NCBI RefSeq assembly: GCF_016583905.1 | Contig: NZ_NRRY01000012.1 | Span: 45,330-109,329 of the forward strand | Origin: Lamprobacter modestohalophilus | GTDB lineage: Bacteria; Pseudomonadota; Gammaproteobacteria; Chromatiales; Chromatiaceae | Direction: 5' to 3' | DNA length: 64,000 nt | Shown: one piece after another, positions 1-8,017 of the stretch | Position numbering within the stretch: position 1 is the stretch's first letter | Layout: every line of letters begins with the position of its first letter | The notes under the pieces: model-generated | The model's input: only the letters and a program-made list of their open reading frames with translations | Database searches by the model: none | Told to the model about the DNA's origin: nothing | Translations under genes and position numbers: made by a program

Positions 1-1133
1 CGAGTGAGTGAATCGAAGGCCACGAAGACCTCGCCACCTGAGGTCTGCGTCGTCTGCCTGCTCGCCTCGCGTTGCGCTTGGCGTTTGGCCTCGATCTCGG
101 CATGCACCGCGGCACGGCGCTCCATCGCGGCGGTGTAGTCGATGTCCATTTGCTCGATCTTCTCGATCGAAAACTCAGCGCCACGATCCTCGCCCAGCAT
201 GCCAACGGCATCGGCACGGCATTGTCGGCAATGGCGCATCATCGCCATATCGCCGCTGCAAGCGTCTTGCAGGGCCTGCAGTTCGTCATGGGTTGGGCCG
301 CGCTGTCCCATCAGGCCGAAGAAGGTGCCATGTTCGGCCTCGGCGATCAGCGGCATGACGTTGTGCAGGAAGGCGCCCTTGGCCTTGACCACGCGGCTGA
401 CCTCTTTCAGGTGCTCGTCGTTGACGCCAGGGATCAGCACCGAGTTGACCTTCACCAGTACGCCGCGCTCGGCGAGCATCGCCAAGCCCTTCTGCTGCTG
501 CTCGATCAAGATCCGCGCCGCCTTGACCCCTTTGATGCGACGGTTGTTCCAGAAGATCCAGGGATAGATCTTGGCGCCGATCTCGGGATCGACACAGTTG
601 ATGGTGATGGTGACGTGGTCGATGTTGTGCTGGCAGATTTCGTCGACCAGCTCCGGCAGCGCGAGGCCGTTGGTCGAGACGCAGAGCTTGATGTCGGGGG
701 CCTTCTCAGAGAGCGCGCGGAAAGTGGCGAGGGTTCGCTCCGGGTTGGCGAGCGGATCACCCGGACCAGCGATGCCGAGCACGCTCATCTGTGGAATCGC
801 GGCGGCGACGGCTAAGGTCTTCTGCACCGCCTGCTCGGGTGTCAGCAGCTCAGAGACCACGCCTGGGCGTGACTCATTGGAGCAGTCGTACTTTCGATTA
901 CAGTAGTGGCACTGGATATTGCAGGCCGGCGCTACCGCCACATGCATGCGCGCATAGTGATGGTGGGCGTCTTCGGAGAAACAGGGGTGGTCGTTGACCT
1001 TGGCGCGAATGGTTTCTGGCAGGTGCGCGAGCTTGTCGGAACTGCTTCCGCAGCCGCTGGATGCACAGCCGCCGGCTGACCCGCTCTCTGTCTTTCGCCG
1101 CTCTGTCTTCAGAGTGGTTACCGCTTGAACCAT
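1..1133 (-). CDS. nifB: Nitrogenase cofactor biosynthesis protein NifB (partial, cut by left edge)
   Basis: NifB is a radical-SAM enzyme that joins two 4Fe-4S clusters and inserts carbide to make NifB-co, the precursor of the FeMo cofactor. The reading frame starts at an ATG at 1133 and is open to the left edge. After a Ser/Cys/Gly-rich head ([14 protein letters not shown]), the CxxxCxxC radical-SAM cluster motif is visible as CNIQCHYC at about residues 64-71, followed by [16 protein letters not shown], which is highly typical of Nif[10 protein letters not shown] stretch and CVSTNGL follow. The C-terminus is outside the window, so a fused NifX-like domain cannot be judged. A sigma-54 promoter and a NifA-type site lie upstream. 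Identification is very secure. Confidence 0.97.
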   Translation of the reverse strand, partial: MVQAVTTLKTERRKTESGSAGGCASSGCGSSSDKLAHLPETIRAKVNDHPCFSEDAHHHYARMHVAVAPACNIQCHYCNRKYDCSNESRPGVVSELLTPEQAVQKTLAVAAAIPQMSVLGIAGPGDPLANPERTLATFRALSEKAPDIKLCVSTNGLALPELVDEICQHNIDHVTITINCVDPEIGAKIYPWIFWNNRRIKGVKAARILIEQQQKGLAMLAERGVLVKVNSVLIPGVNDEHLKEVSRVVKAKGAFLHNVMPLIAEAEHGTFFGLMGQRGPTHDELQALQDACSGDMAMMRHCRQCRADAVGMLGEDRGAEFSIEKIEQMDIDYTAAMERRAAVHAEIEAKRQAQREASRQTTQTSGGEVFVAFDSLT

Positions 1134-1200
1134 GTCTCGATCCCCGTAAAGTCTGACGGCGTCGCATGTGCGACGCGCTAGGCTGTATAGGAGTCGATAA

Positions 1201-1215
1201 GCAAACGGCGTGCCC
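1201..1215 (-). promoter_or_regulatory. Sigma-54 (-24/-12) promoter of nifB
   Basis: Read on the minus strand the sequence is GGGCAC-N5-TTGC, which keeps the GG and GC dinucleotides at the spacing of the sigma-54 consensus TGGCAC-N5-TTGC. It ends about 68 bases before the nifB start codon. RpoN promoters are the rule for nif genes. Confidence 0.75.
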
Positions 1216-1277
1216 GGTGTGAGTTTAAGGCTAAGCAGTTGATTCGGCGATGGTCAGAGCGGGGTTGCTAGAGCCTC

Positions 1278-1293
1278 TGTGAGGAGGCTGACA
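1278..1293. promoter_or_regulatory. NifA upstream activator site (TGT-N10-ACA)
   Basis: A TGT-N10-ACA motif sits about 65-90 bases upstream of the sigma-54 promoter of nifB, the usual position for NifA binding. The motif is short and can occur by chance, but its position relative to the -24/-12 element supports it. Confidence 0.6.
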
Positions 1294-1360
1294 GCGCGCA
1301 ACTGTCCTTTGTCGGGTCTGCGACCAGACAGGCCTTCCAGCATTTGAGAGGCGCGGCGGC

Positions 1361-1588
1361 CTAAGCGATCGCTTCAAGCCGATCGGCGGCGAAGCACAGG
1401 CAAGCATCGATGTCTGCAGGCTCGAGGGAGGGATACTGACTCAGGATCTCTTCGCGTGATTCACCGGCGCTGAGGAAGCCGAGAATCGTTTCGACGGTGA
1501 TGCGCAAGCCACGAATGGTTGGCTGGCCATTGCAGAAGTCTGGATGGACGGTGATTCTGCCGCTGGCTAACTGCGTCGCTTGAACCAA
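1361..1588 (-). CDS. DUF433 domain protein (antitoxin-like)
   Basis: A 75-residue protein that is nearly all DUF433: HPDFCNGQPTIRGLRITVE at residues 15-33, then ILGFLSAGESREEIL and a YPSLEPADIDACL helix. DUF433 proteins often act as the antitoxin partner of a PIN-like DUF5615 toxin in VapBC-type pairs. No toxin gene is present: the next gene leftward is nifB on the same strand, after its promoter region. The start lies inside the last 22 bases of the upstream dioxygenase gene, so the two may be co-translated. Family assignment is good; the role as an antitoxin is inference. Confidence 0.8.
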   Translation of the reverse strand: MVQATQLASGRITVHPDFCNGQPTIRGLRITVETILGFLSAGESREEILSQYPSLEPADIDACLCFAADRLEAIA

Positions 1589-2211
1589 CCGGTGAGGCTG
1601 AAGCGCTCGCGTGTTGCTGGCTCCACCTCATGCAGAAACCGGGCGCTGAAGAAGGTCACTAGGCGACCACCTTCGGGGAGGATCAGTTCGCTCAGCTCAG
1701 GGCGATCCGGATCAGTATAGAGACGCAGCGCGCCGCCGTCCTGCGCCTGCCAGGCATCGTTTAGATAGAGGATGCAGCTCAGTGTGCGCTCGCCGATGCC
1801 GCGAAACTGGTCCAAGTGCTTACGATAATAGGTGCCGGGAGGATAGACGGCCAGGTGCGCCTCAAGCTCGTAGAGACCGAGGGACAGGCTACGGTTGATC
1901 GCTAGCCGTAACTGCTCAAGCTGGCTCCAATAGAGCCGCTGGGAAGCGCTGAGGTCGTTCGGGTCGAGCCAGTCGACGCGGTCGGTTCTGACCTCGTCGC
2001 GTACCTCGAGATCCTCGCCGCGGCCAACGCCGGCGCGTCGGAAGCGCCCGGCCTGCCAGCGCTGCTGCGCCTCATGGCGGAGTTGGCTGATGTGCAGTGG
2101 TGCGAGGAAGCCATCGGTGACGCACCAGCCCTGTTCGGCAAGGGTTGCGGCGATCTGCTCGGCGGGCTCGGGTGGTTGTTCGGGCGGCAGGGAAGAGGCG
2201 GGATGGGCCAA
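1567..2211 (-). CDS. 2-oxoglutarate/Fe(II)-dependent dioxygenase (SM-20/prolyl-4-hydroxylase type)
   Basis: A 214-residue cytosolic protein with the C-terminal double-stranded beta-helix of the Fe(II)/2OG oxygenases. The iron ligands are visible as H132-x-D134 in YYRKHLDQF and H194 in RFLHEVEP, and the 2OG-binding arginine is at about residue 203 in RERFSLTGW. GERTLSCILYLNDAW and the final LTGWFKRR are characteristic of the bacterial SM-20-related group. These enzymes hydroxylate a protein or small substrate, coupled to decarboxylation of 2-oxoglutarate. The substrate cannot be read from sequence. The gene overlaps the DUF433 gene by 22 bases downstream. Confidence 0.85.
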   Translation of the reverse strand: MAHPASSLPPEQPPEPAEQIAATLAEQGWCVTDGFLAPLHISQLRHEAQQRWQAGRFRRAGVGRGEDLEVRDEVRTDRVDWLDPNDLSASQRLYWSQLEQLRLAINRSLSLGLYELEAHLAVYPPGTYYRKHLDQFRGIGERTLSCILYLNDAWQAQDGGALRLYTDPDRPELSELILPEGGRLVTFFSARFLHEVEPATRERFSLTGWFKRRS

Positions 2212-2364
2212 GTGCGCGGGACTCGGTGGGAACGGATGCCGAAGTCTGCGCGCAATGTTGTGGCGGGTCGAGCGATTTTGCCGCAGCTGGGCGCGCGATC
2301 GCCGCTGATCGCGGCCCGTTCCATGGCTGATGCCTAGGCCGCAACCCGCGAGGATGCTGCTGAT

Positions 2365-2760
2365 CTAGCCGGCGGTTTGTTTGGCGCCGATCAGCTCGAT
2401 CGGATAGCCGTCGGGATCTTTGACGAAGGCGATGATGGTGGTGCCGGCATTCATCGGGCCCGCCTCGCGGAGGATCTCGCCGCCTTGCGCCTTAATGCGC
2501 TCGGCGGCCTCATAGACATCCTCGACCTCGATCGCGATATGGCCATAGGCATCGCCGAGGTCGTACTGCTCGACGCCCCAGTTGTAGGTCAGCTCGATGA
2601 CGGTCTGCTCGGACTCGTCGCCGTAGCCGAGGAAGGCAAGGGTAAACTCACCGGCTGGATAGTCTTTCTGGCGCAGCAGTCTCATGCCGAGCAGTTTGGT
2701 GTAGAAGTCGATGGAGCGTTGCAGGTTGCCGGTGCGGAGCATGGTGTGCAGGATGCGCAT
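2365..2760 (-). CDS. gloA: Lactoylglutathione lyase (glyoxalase I)
   Basis: A 131-residue single-module glyoxalase I, the usual bacterial length. It isomerises the hemithioacetal of methylglyoxal and glutathione to S-lactoylglutathione. [20 protein letters not shown] at the N-terminus contains the first metal ligand (H5). The other ligands fall in VIELTYNWG (E), [10 protein letters not shown] (H) and GYPIELI (E). The segment [23 protein letters not shown] is typical of the Ni-dependent GloA of proteobacteria. It is flanked by a dioxygenase gene on the same strand and a divergent envelope gene; no operon is evident. Confidence 0.95.
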   Translation of the reverse strand: MRILHTMLRTGNLQRSIDFYTKLLGMRLLRQKDYPAGEFTLAFLGYGDESEQTVIELTYNWGVEQYDLGDAYGHIAIEVEDVYEAAERIKAQGGEILREAGPMNAGTTIIAFVKDPDGYPIELIGAKQTAG

Positions 2761-2856
2761 GGTGATCTTGGGACCTCGGTTGCTGGTTGCTGTGCTAGTT
2801 GCTGTGAAGGAAGTTGGGGATGATCATCGCGTCTTTGAACTCACAGAGGACCACTG

Positions 2857-3321
2857 ATGGGCACTGGAAAATTGTTTGTAACGGTCTTCGTTGCGGTGCT
2901 GCTCGCCAATGCACTTACGGTGCTGATGTTGTTCGGCGCACGCGGTCTGCTGCCCGGCCTGTTGCCTGATGTTGGATGGTCAGCGCCGAGCGCATCGTCG
3001 CGCGACGCTGCCGAATCGAGTACGTCAACCGCGCCGAGCGAGGAGATCGCCAGCCGCTGGGTGCCGGCGATTCAGGAGCGCATTCGCCAGTTCTGGGTGC
3101 ACCCAGCGGGTACCTGGGAGGGCAATGCCCCCGTCGTCAATGTGCAGCTCGAGCCGGGCGGCAAGGTGATCACTAATCAGGTGCAGATCGTGACCAGCAG
3201 CGGTAACCCGATGTTCGATCAGTCTGTCGTGAATGCGATCTATGATGCTTCGCCGCTGCCGGTGCCGAGCGGACCAGATTTCGAGCCGTTCCGCGATTTC
3301 AATTTGGTGCTGCGCCCCTGA
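2857..3321 (+). CDS. TolA C-terminal-like (TonB-fold) envelope protein
   Basis: A 154-residue protein with one N-terminal membrane anchor (residues 6-32), a Ser/Ala-rich linker and a C-terminal domain resembling domain III of TolA/TonB. IQERIRQFWVHPAGTWEG, NVQLEPGGKV, SSGNPMFDQSVVNAI, SPLPVPSGPDFEPF and FNLVLRP follow the TolA-C pattern, including the closing NLVLRP. TolA bridges the inner membrane to Pal/TolB in the cell envelope, but full-length TolA has a long helical stalk that is absent here. No tolQRB genes are nearby. It is therefore a mini-TolA of unknown partner. AGAGGA lies about 10 bases ahead of the ATG. Confidence 0.75.
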   Translation: MGTGKLFVTVFVAVLLANALTVLMLFGARGLLPGLLPDVGWSAPSASSRDAAESSTSTAPSEEIASRWVPAIQERIRQFWVHPAGTWEGNAPVVNVQLEPGGKVITNQVQIVTSSGNPMFDQSVVNAIYDASPLPVPSGPDFEPFRDFNLVLRP

Positions 3322-3356
3322 CGGAGCTGTTCATCAAGCTCGGGGGCTTGCCAATC

Positions 3357-3406
3357 TGGTGCAGGGGCCTGCACCAAGGCGAGGGCGATTGCTCAGGTTT
3401 GGTGCA
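3357..3406 (+). promoter_or_regulatory. Cluster of NtrC-like half-sites upstream of urtA
   Basis: Three copies of the heptamer TGGTGCA or its complement TGCACCA lie at 3357-3363, 3370-3376 and 3400-3406. The heptamer matches one arm of the NtrC operator (TGCACCA-N3-TGGTGCA). The arms are not at canonical spacing, so this is suggestive only. The first two also form a GGTGCA...TGCACC hairpin with no T-run after it. Confidence 0.3.
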
Positions 3407-3469
3407 TTGCTCCTCGGTCCGCACTCCTGTGAGTCGATCTTGTCCTTCAATATCAGTTGGTTATTTTCC

Positions 3470-3484
3470 TGGTCTGGCATTTGC
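3470..3484 (+). promoter_or_regulatory. Candidate sigma-54 promoter of urtA
   Basis: TGGTCTGGCATTTGC has GG and GC separated by ten bases and ends in TTGC, as RpoN promoters do, but the bases after TGG differ from the TGGCAC consensus. It lies 71 bases before the urtA start. Nitrogen-regulated urea transporters commonly use NtrC and sigma-54. Confidence 0.4.
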
Positions 3485-3555
3485 TTAATGCCGCCAGGCG
3501 GCAGCTCTGGCCGACCACTGATGTTCTAAGACTCACCATGATTAGGAGACACTGG

Positions 3556-4896
3556 ATGATTTCGATCCCGTCTTTCAAACCCCTGCTGCTCAGTGCTGGC
3601 ATTGCGCTCGGGCTGACCGCGTCGCTGTCCGGACTCGCCGAAGATGCCGCACCTACAGCGGATCAGGCCGACGATGAGACCATCAAGGTCGGTGTGCTGC
3701 ACTCGCTCTCTGGGACCATGGCGATCAGCGAGACCACGCTAAAGGATACGGTGCTGATGCTGATCGAGGAGCAGAACGAGAAGGGCGGGGTGCTTGGTAA
3801 GCAGCTCGAGGCGGTGGTGGTTGATCCGGCCTCGGACTGGCCGCTGTTCGCCGAGAAGGCGCGCGGTCTGATTGAGCAGGAAAAGGTCGCCGCGGTGTTT
3901 GGCTGTTGGACCTCGGTCTCGCGCAAATCGGTGCTGCCGGTGTTCGAGGAGCTGAACGGTTTGCTGTTCTACCCGGTGCAGTACGAAGGCGAGGAGTCGT
4001 CAAAGAACGTCTTCTACACCGGCGCGGCACCGAATCAGCAGGCGATCCCGGCGGTCGATTATCTGAAGGATGAGCTGGGCGTAGAGCGCTGGGTGCTGGC
4101 GGGCACCGACTACGTGTATCCGCGCACCACCAACAAGATCCTCGAGGCCTATCTGAAGCAGAACGGCGTGGCGGAAGAGGACATCATGATCAACTACACG
4201 CCATTCGGGCATTCCGATTGGCAGTCGATCGTCGCCGATATCAAGAAGTTCGGCTCCGAGGGCAAGAAGACCGCGGTGGTCTCGACCATCAACGGCGATG
4301 CCAACGTGCCTTTCTACAAGGAGCTGGGCAATCAGGGCATCTCGGCTGAGGACATCCCGGTCATCGCCTTCTCGGTGGGTGAGGAGGAACTCTCCGGTAT
4401 CGACACTGGCCCTCTGGTCGGCCATCTGGCGGCCTGGAACTATTTCATGAGCGTGCCGACCGATGAGAACGACGCCTTCATCGAGACCTGGCATGGGTTC
4501 ATCGATGATCCAAAGCGGGTCACCAACGATCCAATGGAGGCACACAAGATCGGTTTCGATCTCTGGGTGCAGGCGGTCGAGAAGGCCGGCACCACCGACA
4601 CCGATGCGGTCGAGAACGCGATTGTTGGCTTGACCACCAGCAATCTTAGCGGCGGGACTGCTAAGATGTTGCCCAATCATCACATCACCAAACCGGTGCT
4701 GATCGGCGAGATTCAGGATGACGGTCAGTTCGCGATCGTCTACCAGACCGAGGAAGAGGTGCCGGGTGATGCCTGGTCGGACTATCTGGAAGGCTCTAAG
4801 GATCTGATCGGCGATTGGACCGATCCGATCAACTGCGGCAACTATAATATCAAGACGAAAAAATGCCTTGGCAGCGAGCAAGCCGCGACCGAGTAG
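3556..4896 (+). CDS. urtA: Urea ABC transporter substrate-binding protein UrtA
   Basis: Periplasmic urea-binding protein of the high-affinity Urt transporter. The ATG at 3556 follows AGGAG at 3544-3548 and gives a 446-residue protein with a signal peptide (residues about 1-25, ending SGLAEDAA); longer in-frame starts lack this ribosome site. TIKVGVLHSLSGTMAISE, VFGCWTSVSRKSVLPVFEE and LLFYPVQYEGEESSKNVFYTG are diagnostic of UrtA within the type-I periplasmic-binding family. The C-terminal NCGNYNIKTKKC holds two cysteines that may form a disulfide. First gene of urtABCD. Confidence 0.96.
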   Translation: MISIPSFKPLLLSAGIALGLTASLSGLAEDAAPTADQADDETIKVGVLHSLSGTMAISETTLKDTVLMLIEEQNEKGGVLGKQLEAVVVDPASDWPLFAEKARGLIEQEKVAAVFGCWTSVSRKSVLPVFEELNGLLFYPVQYEGEESSKNVFYTGAAPNQQAIPAVDYLKDELGVERWVLAGTDYVYPRTTNKILEAYLKQNGVAEEDIMINYTPFGHSDWQSIVADIKKFGSEGKKTAVVSTINGDANVPFYKELGNQGISAEDIPVIAFSVGEEELSGIDTGPLVGHLAAWNYFMSVPTDENDAFIETWHGFIDDPKRVTNDPMEAHKIGFDLWVQAVEKAGTTDTDAVENAIVGLTTSNLSGGTAKMLPNHHITKPVLIGEIQDDGQFAIVYQTEEEVPGDAWSDYLEGSKDLIGDWTDPINCGNYNIKTKKCLGSEQAATE

Positions 4897-5059
4897 CCTT
4901 GAAAATCGAGGCGTCTAGACACTAGAACGAGCAGCCGGCGTTTGTGTCGACGCCGCATTGGATCGGAGGCCAGGGATGGCGCTGGTCACTTCAGTTGCCG
5001 GACAGTCCTGATCCGAATGACGCGGCAGCGTCCACCCCTTAGATCACCTCGCGCGGTTG

Positions 5060-6877
5060 ATGAGCCCTATGTCTAGGTTTGTGTTTGGCGGCAGTGACCC
5101 TGCTTTGGCGATGGCGCTTGGCTTCTTGCTGTTGCTGATGACAGCCACAGGCGCGGCCGACAATCAGTCAACCGATCCAGCCTCAAGCCCGACAGCGGAG
5201 TTCTCAGCTAGCCCAGCCACCGAGACCGCAGTTGCCTCTGATGCTGCTCCTCAATCAGAGCCTGAGCCTGGACCGGAATCTGCATCTGAACCGGCACCGG
5301 CACCTGCAACAGCATCCAAACCAGGATCTGAATCCGATCTGACCGCCGCGTTCGACGAACGCGTTTCCCAGCTGACAGATAACTCGTTTAAGGTCAAAGA
5401 AGCGGCGGCGCAAGCCATCGCCGAAACCGGTGATGCGCGCGCGATCCCGCTGCTGAAAGCCCTGCTTTCTGGTGATCTCTACTATCGAAAGGACGATGAT
5501 CGCATCGTCTATGTGGCGCCGGCAGGTAGTAGCGGCTGGGCCTTGACCGATGCGCTGAGCGGCGAGGCCCTCGGCGAGGTTGGGCGCCGTGATGTGCGCA
5601 AGATTACGGTCAACAATCGGATGCGCAGCGCTTTGCGGACATCGATCGCGGCGCTGACCCTGGCCAGTCCAGACCCGGCGCTGCGCCTGCGGGCAGCGCG
5701 CGAGATGGTTGGCAGTGATGATCCGGCGGTGATCAGCGCCGTCCGCACGCAGCTTGCTGCAGAAGACGACCAGCAGGTGACGGAGGTGCTGACCTTAGTG
5801 GTCGCCATCGCCGACCTCAAACAGCCGGACATCGACAGCCGCCTGGCGGCCATCGAGGTGCTGCATGGCAATCTCTATCCTCAGGCGCGAAATGCGCTAA
5901 ACGGCTTGTTGGAGACGGAGCAAGACCCTGGGGTACTCGCCGCGACGAAAGCGGCGTTGGATGCGATCGACCGTAAGCGCCAGCTGAACAGCAGCATCGA
6001 GACCCTGTTCTTTGGTTTGAGTTTGGGGTCTGTGCTGGTGCTGGCGGCGATTGGGCTGGCGATCACCTTCGGCGTCATGGGCGTGATCAACATGGCCCAC
6101 GGCGAGCTGATCATGATCGGCGCCTACACCACCTATCTGGTGCAGCAGGCGATGCCGGGGCTGACCGACTGGTCGCTGTTGGTGGCAGTGCCGGCGGCTT
6201 TCCTGGTCTCCGGTGCCTTTGGCGTCGCCATCGAGCGCACGGTGATCCGCTTCCTTTATGGGCGACCTTTGGAAACCCTGCTCGCCACCTTCGGTATCAG
6301 CCTGATCTTGCAGCAGTTGGTGCGCACGACCATCTCGGCGCAGAACGTGGTGGTGCAGAACCCGAGCTGGATGAGCGGCTCACTGCAGCTGAATCCGGGG
6401 CTCGCGTTGACCTATAACCGGCTCTACATCCTGCTCTTCGCGCTCATCGTCTTTGCGCTGCTGTTGCTGGTGCTCAAACGCACCGCGCTTGGCTTGCAGG
6501 TGCGGGCGGTGTCGCAAAACCGCGCCATGGCGCGCGCGATGGGGGTGCGCTCGGCGCGCGTCGATGCGCTGACCTTCGGGCTGGGCGCTGGCATCGCCGG
6601 GGTTGCGGGCGTGGCGCTGTCGCAGCTCACCAATGTCGGCCCCAACATGGGCCAGGCCTACATCATCGATTCCTTCATGGTGGTGGTGTTTGGCGGTGTC
6701 GGCAATCTCTGGGGCACCCTGGTGGCGGGCATGACGCTGGGTGTCGCGAACAAGCTGATGGAGCCTTGGGCCGGGGCTGTGCTGGCCAAGATCCTGGTGC
6801 TGGTGTTCATCATCCTGTTCATCCAGAAACGCCCGCGCGGACTCTTCCCGCAGCGGGGCCGTGCCGCGGCTGACTAA
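5060..6877 (+). CDS. urtB: Urea ABC transporter permease UrtB (long form with periplasmic HEAT-like region)
   Basis: A 605-residue protein. Residues 1-33 are a signal peptide, and about 34-95 are a Pro/Glu/Ala-rich linker with repeated EPxPE-type units. Residues about 95-315 are a helical HEAT-like region (AAQAIAETGDARAIPLLKALL). The C-terminal 290 residues are the LivH-type permease, beginning GLSLGSVLVLAAIGLAITFGVMG and containing INMAHGELIMIGAY and GLGAGIAGVAGVALSQLTNVGPNMGQ, split across membrane helices. This long form is normal for many proteobacterial UrtB proteins. A TTG just upstream (5057) could also serve as start; no strong ribosome site is seen. Ends 18 bases before urtC. Confidence 0.93.
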   Translation: MSPMSRFVFGGSDPALAMALGFLLLLMTATGAADNQSTDPASSPTAEFSASPATETAVASDAAPQSEPEPGPESASEPAPAPATASKPGSESDLTAAFDERVSQLTDNSFKVKEAAAQAIAETGDARAIPLLKALLSGDLYYRKDDDRIVYVAPAGSSGWALTDALSGEALGEVGRRDVRKITVNNRMRSALRTSIAALTLASPDPALRLRAAREMVGSDDPAVISAVRTQLAAEDDQQVTEVLTLVVAIADLKQPDIDSRLAAIEVLHGNLYPQARNALNGLLETEQDPGVLAATKAALDAIDRKRQLNSSIETLFFGLSLGSVLVLAAIGLAITFGVMGVINMAHGELIMIGAYTTYLVQQAMPGLTDWSLLVAVPAAFLVSGAFGVAIERTVIRFLYGRPLETLLATFGISLILQQLVRTTISAQNVVVQNPSWMSGSLQLNPGLALTYNRLYILLFALIVFALLLLVLKRTALGLQVRAVSQNRAMARAMGVRSARVDALTFGLGAGIAGVAGVALSQLTNVGPNMGQAYIIDSFMVVVFGGVGNLWGTLVAGMTLGVANKLMEPWAGAVLAKILVLVFIILFIQKRPRGLFPQRGRAAAD

Positions 6878-6895
6878 GAATTGAGAACCTTCAAC

Positions 6896-8017
6896 ATGGG
6901 CCTGTTGCAACCACTCAAGGGCGATACCGGCGGCAAGATCATGCTGGCGGTGCTGGCGCTGATCGCGGTTCTGGTACCGATCCTGAATCTGCTGGTGCCA
7001 GAGGGTAATCCGCTGCATGTCAGCACCTTCACGGTGACCCTGCTCGGCAAGTATCTGACCTATGCGCTGCTGGCGGTGGCGGTCGATTTGGTCTGGGGTT
7101 ATCTCGGGATTCTCAGTCTTGGCCACGGCGCCTTCTTTGCCCTCGGCGGCTATGCGATGGGCATGTACCTGATGCGCCAGATCGGCGACCGCGGGGTCTA
7201 TGGCGACCCGCTGCTGCCGGATTTCATGGTCTTCCTCGACTGGCAGCAACTGCCCTGGTTCTGGCAGGGCTTCGATCAGTTCTGGTACGCGGCGCTGATG
7301 ATCCTGCTGGTTCCTGGGCTGCTTGCGTTCGTGTTTGGCTGGCTGGCGTTTCGCTCGCGCGTCACTGGCGTCTATCTCTCGATCATCACCCAGGCCCTGA
7401 CCTATGCGCTGATGCTGGCCTTCTTCCGCAACGAGATGGGCTTTGGTGGCAATAACGGGTTGACCGATTTCAAGGATCTGCTCGGTTTCGATCTGCAGTC
7501 CGACGGCACCCGGATCGGACTGTTCCTAGCCTCGGCGCTGGCGCTAGCGCTCGGTTACTGGGCCTGCCGTTGGATCGTGACCTCCAAGCTGGGGCGCGTT
7601 GCGGTCGCGGTGCGTGATGCCGAATCGCGGGTACGCTTCATCGGCTATCGGGTGGATCGAGTCAAGCTCGCGATCTGGACCTTCTCGGCGGTGCTGGCCG
7701 GTGTGGCGGGTGCACTTTATGTGCCCCAGGTCGGGATCATCAATCCCGGTGAGTTCTCGCCGCTGAATTCGATTGAGCTGGTGGTTTGGGTGGCGATTGG
7801 GGGCCGAGCGACCCTTTATGGCGCCGTGATCGGTGCGGTCTTGGTCAATTATGGCAAGACGGTCTTCACCGGCGCCTTCCCCGAGGCCTGGTTGTTCGTG
7901 CTCGGTGGATTGTTCGTGCTGGTGACGGTGTTCCTGCCCGCCGGCATCGCCGGATTGCTGAAGACCTTGCGCCGGCGTCGTTCGGAGCCGACGGCATTGA
8001 AGGAGAAGAGCGCATGA
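6896..8017 (+). CDS. urtC: Urea ABC transporter permease UrtC
   Basis: Second membrane subunit of the urea transporter, LivM type, 373 residues from the ATG at 6896 (a TTG at 6881 would add five residues). YLGILSLGHGAFFALGGYAMGMYLM is the family's signature region, here divided between two helices. NEMGFGGNNGLTDFKDLLGF and WVAIGGRATLYGAVIGA are typical of UrtC. About ten hydrophobic helices are visible. The stop codon overlaps the urtD start (ATGA), indicating translational coupling. Confidence 0.95.
   Translation: MGLLQPLKGDTGGKIMLAVLALIAVLVPILNLLVPEGNPLHVSTFTVTLLGKYLTYALLAVAVDLVWGYLGILSLGHGAFFALGGYAMGMYLMRQIGDRGVYGDPLLPDFMVFLDWQQLPWFWQGFDQFWYAALMILLVPGLLAFVFGWLAFRSRVTGVYLSIITQALTYALMLAFFRNEMGFGGNNGLTDFKDLLGFDLQSDGTRIGLFLASALALALGYWACRWIVTSKLGRVAVAVRDAESRVRFIGYRVDRVKLAIWTFSAVLAGVAGALYVPQVGIINPGEFSPLNSIELVVWVAIGGRATLYGAVIGAVLVNYGKTVFTGAFPEAWLFVLGGLFVLVTVFLPAGIAGLLKTLRRRRSEPTALKEKSA

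Noticed and set aside
72..815. Long open frames on the plus strand over the first kilobase
   Set aside because: They are antisense to nifB, whose radical-SAM motifs are clear on the minus strand.
3357..3376. Hairpin GGTGCA...TGCACC as terminator of the TolA-like gene
   Set aside because: No T-run follows the hairpin, so it is better listed as possible regulator half-sites.
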